Positions 28,112-32,850 of a stretch of 32,850 bases of DNA are shown one piece after another. Numbering within the stretch: the stretch's first letter is position 1; each line of letters opens with the position of its first letter. The DNA comes from Demequinaceae bacterium (GTDB taxonomy: Bacteria; Actinomycetota; Actinomycetes; Actinomycetales; Demequinaceae): positions 1-32,850 of the forward strand of contig JADGOS010000005.1 of assembly GCA_017882825.1 (NCBI GenBank), written 5' to 3'. Both the position numbers and the translations under genes were made by a program. Below the pieces are notes generated by a model, which saw nothing but the letters and a program-made list of their open reading frames with translations, searched no databases and was not told the origin of the DNA.

Positions 28112-28999
28112 TCAGGTCGCCGATGCCCGGAAGATGCTCCCGATCGCCGCATCGAGGGCGGCGTCGAACTCGGTCTCGCTCTGCTGGGCGGACAGGCCGC
28201 CGGTGAGTGCCCGGGAGAAGCTCGCGACCACGCCGTGATTCCTGGCTAGGCGCGCGTTCGCCTCCTCGAGGGAGTAGCCGCCGGACAGCGCGACGACGCG
28301 CAGCACCCGCGGGTGCTTCACGAGATCGCCATAGAGTCCGTCCTCCTCGGGCAGCGTCAGTTTGAGCATCACCCGCTGGTCGTCCGGGAGCTTGTCGAGT
28401 TGCGCCGCGATCGCGGCCGTCACCAGGGCCTCCGCCCTGGCCTTCTGCGGACTGTGGATGTCCACCTCCGGCTCGATGATCGGCACCAGCCCCGCGTCGA
28501 GGATTCGCCGTCCGATCTCGAACTGCTGGGCCACGACGGCGTCGATCCCAGCCTCGTCGGCCAGCAGGACGACCGAGCGCATCTTGGTGCCGAACACCCC
28601 GTGGGTCTTCGCTCGGGCAAGGAGGTCGTCCAATCCGTCCATCGGCTTCATCAGGCGCACGCCGTCGGCCTGCTCCTCCAGCCCCTGGTCGACCTTCACG
28701 AACGGAACGACGTGCTTGTCCTCCCACAGGTACTCGGCGGCGCCCTTGCCGCCGACCCGGCGCTCCATGGTCATCTCGAACAGGATCGCGCCGAGGATCC
28801 GCTCACCCGTGAAGGCCCGGCTCGTCATGATCCTGCTGCGCATCTCGTGGATGAGGTCGAACATCTGCGCCTCGCTCGCGTACGAGGTCTCGTCGAGCCC
28901 GTATGCCGCCAGCGCCTTGGGCGTGCTGCCCCCGCTCTGATCCAGAGCCGCGATGAAGCCAGCCCCGCTCTCGATCTTCCGGAGCTGTTCGGCGTTCAT
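28112..28999 (-). CDS. class I fructose-bisphosphate aldolase
   Basis: AALDQSGGSTPKALAAYG, VPFVKVDQGL, VPIIEPEVDI, MLKLTLPE, VVALSGGYSLEEANARLARN. Confidence 0.95.
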   Translation of the reverse strand: MNAEQLRKIESGAGFIAALDQSGGSTPKALAAYGLDETSYASEAQMFDLIHEMRSRIMTSRAFTGERILGAILFEMTMERRVGGKGAAEYLWEDKHVVPFVKVDQGLEEQADGVRLMKPMDGLDDLLARAKTHGVFGTKMRSVVLLADEAGIDAVVAQQFEIGRRILDAGLVPIIEPEVDIHSPQKARAEALVTAAIAAQLDKLPDDQRVMLKLTLPEEDGLYGDLVKHPRVLRVVALSGGYSLEEANARLARNHGVVASFSRALTGGLSAQQSETEFDAALDAAIGSIFRASAT

Positions 29000-29135
29000 G
29001 ACAGTCCTTCCGTCGAGACCGATCGCGCCGGTCGGTAGTGGGCGGAGATGGTCCGACCACCGAGACTGTCCGCGCTCCGTCGGATTTCAACGGTAGTCCT
29101 CGCGATCGCGACAGGGGGCGATCGCGTGGTCATCG

Positions 29136-29154
29136 CGGCGGCGTTGGGCCGCCG
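29136..29154. terminator. candidate hairpin downstream of the FixB-like gene (no T-tract)
   Basis: cggcggc-gttgg-gccgccg perfect 7-bp stem between the FixB-like stop and the aldolase gene. Confidence 0.35.
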
Positions 29155-29165
29155 CCGACAACCGA

Positions 29166-30257
29166 TCAGGCGTCGGCCGCGAGCAACTCGTTGACCTTTG
29201 CCATGACCTCGAAGGCGTCGGCGACGTAGAGCACGTCGGCCTTGCCCTGGGCCCAGCCGCAGGTCTCGTCGAGGTTGATCGCCCGGCGCTCGGAGATAAA
29301 GCGCCAGCCGACGACGTGTGGCTCCTCACCGTGGCAGCAGGTCGCGAGACCCTTGCGGTGGCGCGGTGTCGAGCCGGTCTGGCCGACCTGGTTGAGGTGG
29401 CTCATGAACGACATGACCTCGGCGCCCTCGGAGCTCTGGTCGACGAGCGACTTGCTGCTACCGAGCGAGGCGCGGGCGAGCTCGAGGAAACCGAGGATCA
29501 GGCGCTCGGCGTCCTTGACGTGTGTCGCACCGTCCTTCTGCTTCTTGGTCCAGCCGGCGCCAGCGACCAGCAGGGTTTCGGCGTCGGGGCGGATGGTCTG
29601 GGCCTCGGTGGTGGCGGCCTCGATCCCCGTAACCCGCGTGCGAAGCTCCGCAACAGTGAGGTCAACCGCCACGTCCTCGAGACTGGCCTTGCCGGGCTCT
29701 GTCGTCGAGGGCTCGGTCGTCGAGGGCGCGGTCGACGCGGGCGCAGTCGGCGCGGGCGCAGTCGGCGCGGGCTCGAATGCGCCGGGGCTCGTGAGCAGGA
29801 ACCATGGGCGCTGGCTGCGGCTGAGCTTCGCCACCATGCGCTGCCGGTAGAACCAACGCTCGCCAACCACGGCGTCGCCCTCGGCAAAGAGCGCGGTGAC
29901 CTGCGTCTCGATCCGACCATCGAGCCGCGCGGCTGCGCCAGGTAGCGCCCGGCAGAACCGCGGAGTCGCCGGGGCAACGACGATCGTCGCCGCGGACTTC
30001 TCGACGAGGGTGGCGGCCGCGGCGACGTCACTGGCGTAGCGCGAAACGGCGAACTCGGCGCCGCTCACGCCCAGCACCCGCTCGATCCCGGTCAGGGTAT
30101 TCGCCGCCGCGGCGACATCCGCGCCGATCAAGCCAGCGGCAAGGGTCGCTCCCTTGAGGTCGCGGGCGAGGTTCTTCGCTGCGGTCAACGCTTCGTACGC
30201 GGCCTTGGGCAGGGTGCCGTCCGCCTCGGCGTGGGCCAGGAAGAGAATCTTGTCCAT
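29166..30257 (-). CDS. fixB: electron transfer flavoprotein alpha subunit, FixB-like, with divergent C-terminus
   Basis: N-terminal ETF domain; ETLLVAGAGWTKKQ; SHLNQVGQTGSTP is the QVGQTG motif. Adjacent FixA- and FixC-like genes. Confidence 0.82.
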   Translation of the reverse strand: MDKILFLAHAEADGTLPKAAYEALTAAKNLARDLKGATLAAGLIGADVAAAANTLTGIERVLGVSGAEFAVSRYASDVAAAATLVEKSAATIVVAPATPRFCRALPGAAARLDGRIETQVTALFAEGDAVVGERWFYRQRMVAKLSRSQRPWFLLTSPGAFEPAPTAPAPTAPASTAPSTTEPSTTEPGKASLEDVAVDLTVAELRTRVTGIEAATTEAQTIRPDAETLLVAGAGWTKKQKDGATHVKDAERLILGFLELARASLGSSKSLVDQSSEGAEVMSFMSHLNQVGQTGSTPRHRKGLATCCHGEEPHVVGWRFISERRAINLDETCGWAQGKADVLYVADAFEVMAKVNELLAADA

Positions 30258-30271
30258 GGTTCGTAGCCTCC

Positions 30272-31081
30272 TCAGCCCTTGATCCAGGTGACGATCTCCT
30301 GCGCGATCTCGTCCGCGGAGGAGTCCTTCACGACACGCGTCTCACGCCGCTGCTGCGGCACCTCGGCCGCCCACCAGGTTGTGCCTACCCCACCGAGCGG
30401 TGCCGACTTGGCCTGCGCCAGCGCCGGCATGATCGTCCGCATGTTCTGCATGCCGACCTGCGGGCTGTTGGGCGGTTCGGGCAGCGAGCCGGTCGCCCAG
30501 GCCGCGACGAGCGGCGGCCCCTCGCAGACCGAGGCGAGGTAACGACCGCCCTCGACACGCTCGAGGACTCGGATCGAACCGTCGTCCAGCACCTTCAACT
30601 CGTCGACACCGAAGAACTGGTCGTGGATGCCGAGCCGCTCGCCGACCATCTGCACCGTGACGCCGGCATCGCGAGAGGCCGAAGCACAGCCGCCGAAGAG
30701 CAGGAGCCGGGACCGATCGAGGCCGTCGATCGCCTCGATCGCCGCAGCGAGCGCCGCGGCGACCTCGAAGGAGTCGGTGAAGCCGCTGGCAGAGCCATCG
30801 AGGGCAACGAGTTCGAGCGGCACCTTCTGCGCCACCCGCATCATGAGCTGCTGTAGCTGGGCCTTGGGCCCGAGGCTGACCAGCCACACCTTGCTGCCTG
30901 GGGTCTGCGCCGCGAGGTGTGCGGCCTCGTAGAGCGCATGCCCGGCCCACGGGTCGAGCACCGAGGGCAGCATCGCCTCGTTCTTCAGCGCGGGCCGGTC
31001 GCCACCGAGCACCGGCTCCAGGGTCTGGATCGGGTCGGGCACGAGGCTGCCACACACGACGATATGGAATCCGTCAGTCAT
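30272..31081 (-). CDS. fixA: electron transfer flavoprotein beta subunit, FixA-like
   Basis: FHIVVCGSLVPDPIQTLEP, VLDPWAGHALYEAAHL, LLLFGGCASASRDAGVTVQMVGERLG, PNSPQVGMQNMRTIM. Confidence 0.85.
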   Translation of the reverse strand: MTDGFHIVVCGSLVPDPIQTLEPVLGGDRPALKNEAMLPSVLDPWAGHALYEAAHLAAQTPGSKVWLVSLGPKAQLQQLMMRVAQKVPLELVALDGSASGFTDSFEVAAALAAAIEAIDGLDRSRLLLFGGCASASRDAGVTVQMVGERLGIHDQFFGVDELKVLDDGSIRVLERVEGGRYLASVCEGPPLVAAWATGSLPEPPNSPQVGMQNMRTIMPALAQAKSAPLGGVGTTWWAAEVPQQRRETRVVKDSSADEIAQEIVTWIKG

Positions 31082-31120
31082 CAGTCATCTCCAAGATCGG
31101 TAATCTCCTAGATCGGTGGC

Positions 31121-32850
31121 TCAGTTTTCGGCGGAATGCAGTCCTCCGGCGCCCGCCTGCAAGGCGATGGCCGCGGCGTCGTGACCCGGTTCGCGTGGCG
31201 CTGGACAGCTCCACTGGCAGGCGCCGCAGTGTACGCACTTCTCGCGGTCGAAGAGGGGAACACCGCCCTCCCCGCCCAGCGTCAACGCCTGCCCGGAGCA
31301 GATGGCGATGCACGGCTTGGTCTCACAGGCCGCGCACTCCGCTGGGGCGAGGAACACGACATGGTCGGCGTAGCCCGGCGGTGCCTGGACCTTGCCGCCA
31401 ATCAGCAATGCGTCTTGCTGAGAGACCAGGAGTTCGCCGTCGAACGGAATGCTCGGCCAGCCAGCTCGGTCCATGTACACGTCCTGCAGCGGTCGCTGCG
31501 CCCCGCTCGCCTCGGCCTCGATGCGTTCGATCTCGCTGGCGGGGATCTTGCCCTTGAAATACTCGGCCAGGCTCCCCACCTCGCGGACCTTCGCCTTGCT
31601 TTCGTCGCGCGCGTTGAGCCGACCGCGCGTCAAACCGGTGAGACCCATGCCGATCAGGCCACGGACGAAACCACGCCGGAACCCGACCCGCGCCTTGGCC
31701 GCGACCCTGCTCTCCTTGTCGAGCGCGCTCTCCCGGCGGCGCGCGACGTAGGTCCTCTCGAGGTTGTCGCGGGTGAACGGCTGCTTGCCCCGGAGCAACT
31801 CAAGCACCGCCTCGGCGAGCTGCACGCCGGTCGTCCAGGCCTCGTCGACACCGGAGTTGGTCAGAACATTCGTGCTGCCCGAGCCCTCGCCGATCCGTGC
31901 GTAGCCGTCGCCGCACAGGTGGGGCTCACCCTCGCGACCGGACTCCTGCAACGATTTGGCCCCCCATGAGCGCAGCTTGCCGCCCTTCAGGTGCCGCCAG
32001 AGGTACGGGTGCTGCATCCAGTGCTGCAGGTAGCGGTAGCTGCCGCGCACCGGACTGTCGAGGGACGACGGCACGAAGATCCCGAGCGAGGCAAGACCCG
32101 GCTGGTGGACGTACAGGAAGCCGAAGATCTCTGGTTCGGGGTAGCCCATCGTGTGCAGCACGGTGCCCGGTTCGAGCGCACAATCCTCGGGCAGGTCCAC
32201 GACCATCTTCATTCCGATCGCCCAGTCGCGCCGCACATGGCCCTCAGGCAATCCGAAATGCTCGTCGAGCCTCCGGCCGATCGGGCCGACGGGGCCATCG
32301 GCGACGACGGTCAGCGCCGCCTTGATGTCCAAGCCGGGGAGGTAGCCGGCCTCGGGCTCGCCCCTCAGATCCGTGCCCTGGTCGACAAGTCGCACACCGA
32401 CGACGGCGTCGTCTTCGATCAGCGGCTCGGCGACTGGGGTGCCCGGCCAGAGTTGGACCTGCGCTTCGGCCATCAGCTGGCCGGCGACCCACTGGTTGAA
32501 CTGGCCGATGCCGAGCACCAGCCCGCCGTCCTTGCGCAGGAACCTGGGGATGTAGGGGAGGGTGAAGGCTTCATCACGCACCGGAAGCATGAAGCGCAGT
32601 CCGCGCAACATCGTGTCGGCGCAACGCACCGCGAAGCCGCGCCGGCTAGCGCCGATCGGGTCGAGCAGGTAGACGACCTTCTCGCTCGTGACCGGCGCGG
32701 TCATCGGGATCCCTGCCGGATCGAGGTCGGGGTACGTCTGGCGGATTGATGTAGCCCGCGTGACGACACCGGACACACCGAAGCCGAGGTCGTCGGCCCG
32801 CTCGTAGCAGACGACCTGCGGCGGCATGCCTGGCATCGCGCCACTCTCGA
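31121..32850 (-). CDS. FixC-like ETF-quinone oxidoreductase flavoprotein with C-terminal FixX-like ferredoxin domain; N-terminus beyond window
   Basis: VVCYERADDLG (post-GxGxxG strand), LCGDGYARIGEGSGSTNVLTNSGVDEAWTTG, C-terminal CAACETKPCIAIC...CVHCGACQWSCP. Frame open to the window edge. Confidence 0.88.
   Translation of the reverse strand, partial: ESGAMPGMPPQVVCYERADDLGFGVSGVVTRATSIRQTYPDLDPAGIPMTAPVTSEKVVYLLDPIGASRRGFAVRCADTMLRGLRFMLPVRDEAFTLPYIPRFLRKDGGLVLGIGQFNQWVAGQLMAEAQVQLWPGTPVAEPLIEDDAVVGVRLVDQGTDLRGEPEAGYLPGLDIKAALTVVADGPVGPIGRRLDEHFGLPEGHVRRDWAIGMKMVVDLPEDCALEPGTVLHTMGYPEPEIFGFLYVHQPGLASLGIFVPSSLDSPVRGSYRYLQHWMQHPYLWRHLKGGKLRSWGAKSLQESGREGEPHLCGDGYARIGEGSGSTNVLTNSGVDEAWTTGVQLAEAVLELLRGKQPFTRDNLERTYVARRRESALDKESRVAAKARVGFRRGFVRGLIGMGLTGLTRGRLNARDESKAKVREVGSLAEYFKGKIPASEIERIEAEASGAQRPLQDVYMDRAGWPSIPFDGELLVSQQDALLIGGKVQAPPGYADHVVFLAPAECAACETKPCIAICSGQALTLGGEGGVPLFDREKCVHCGACQWSCPAPREPGHDAAAIALQAGAGGLHSAEN

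Noticed and set aside
27983-28249. ORF beginning MEPPKRIELLTYSLRVN
   Set aside because: This is translation of the antisense of a tRNA 3' end, a familiar spurious annotation. The start is inside the tRNA fragment.
29230-29400. Frameshift in the FixB C-terminus
   Set aside because: The frame is open with consistent GC-rich third positions, and both flanks (QVGQTG and DAFEVMAKVNELL) align in the same frame. Treated as divergence instead.

Overview
High-GC, actinobacterial-type chromosomal segment. The core (about 5.6-19.6 kb, minus strand) is a long biosynthetic and housekeeping gene run: dacB-like, tilS, hpt, ftsH, folE, folP, folB-folK fusion, DUF3180-like, two bacterial PH-domain proteins, DUF2520/Rossmann protein, panC, panD, nadB. 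It is followed by ppa (+), an NlpC/P60 peptidase (-), metX (+), a large FAD/Fe-S D-2-hydroxyacid dehydrogenase-like protein (-), a DMT-like transporter (-) and an esterase (+). The left end looks accessory: a truncated unknown ORF, a two-gene HTH + nucleotidyltransferase module resembling a toxin-antitoxin or abortive-infection system, and a MacAB-like ABC exporter. The right end (from about 28.03 kb) starts at a 47-nt 3' tRNA fragment and carries a class I fructose-bisphosphate aldolase and a fixA/fixB/fixC-fixX-like flavoprotein cluster cut by the window edge. The main unexpected observations are: (1) a chain of three 6-codon mini-ORFs, each joined by a 4-nt ATGA/GTGA overlap, built from 17-bp tandem repeats between the PH-domain gene and the DUF2520/pan operon; (2) a 36-bp nested palindrome covering the predicted promoter and start codon of the HTH/nucleotidyltransferase module; (3) a tRNA 3' fragment that looks like an integration scar or assembly junction; (4) an EtfA/FixB with a divergent FAD-binding C-terminus. 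All gene names come from reading the translations. No database search was run.
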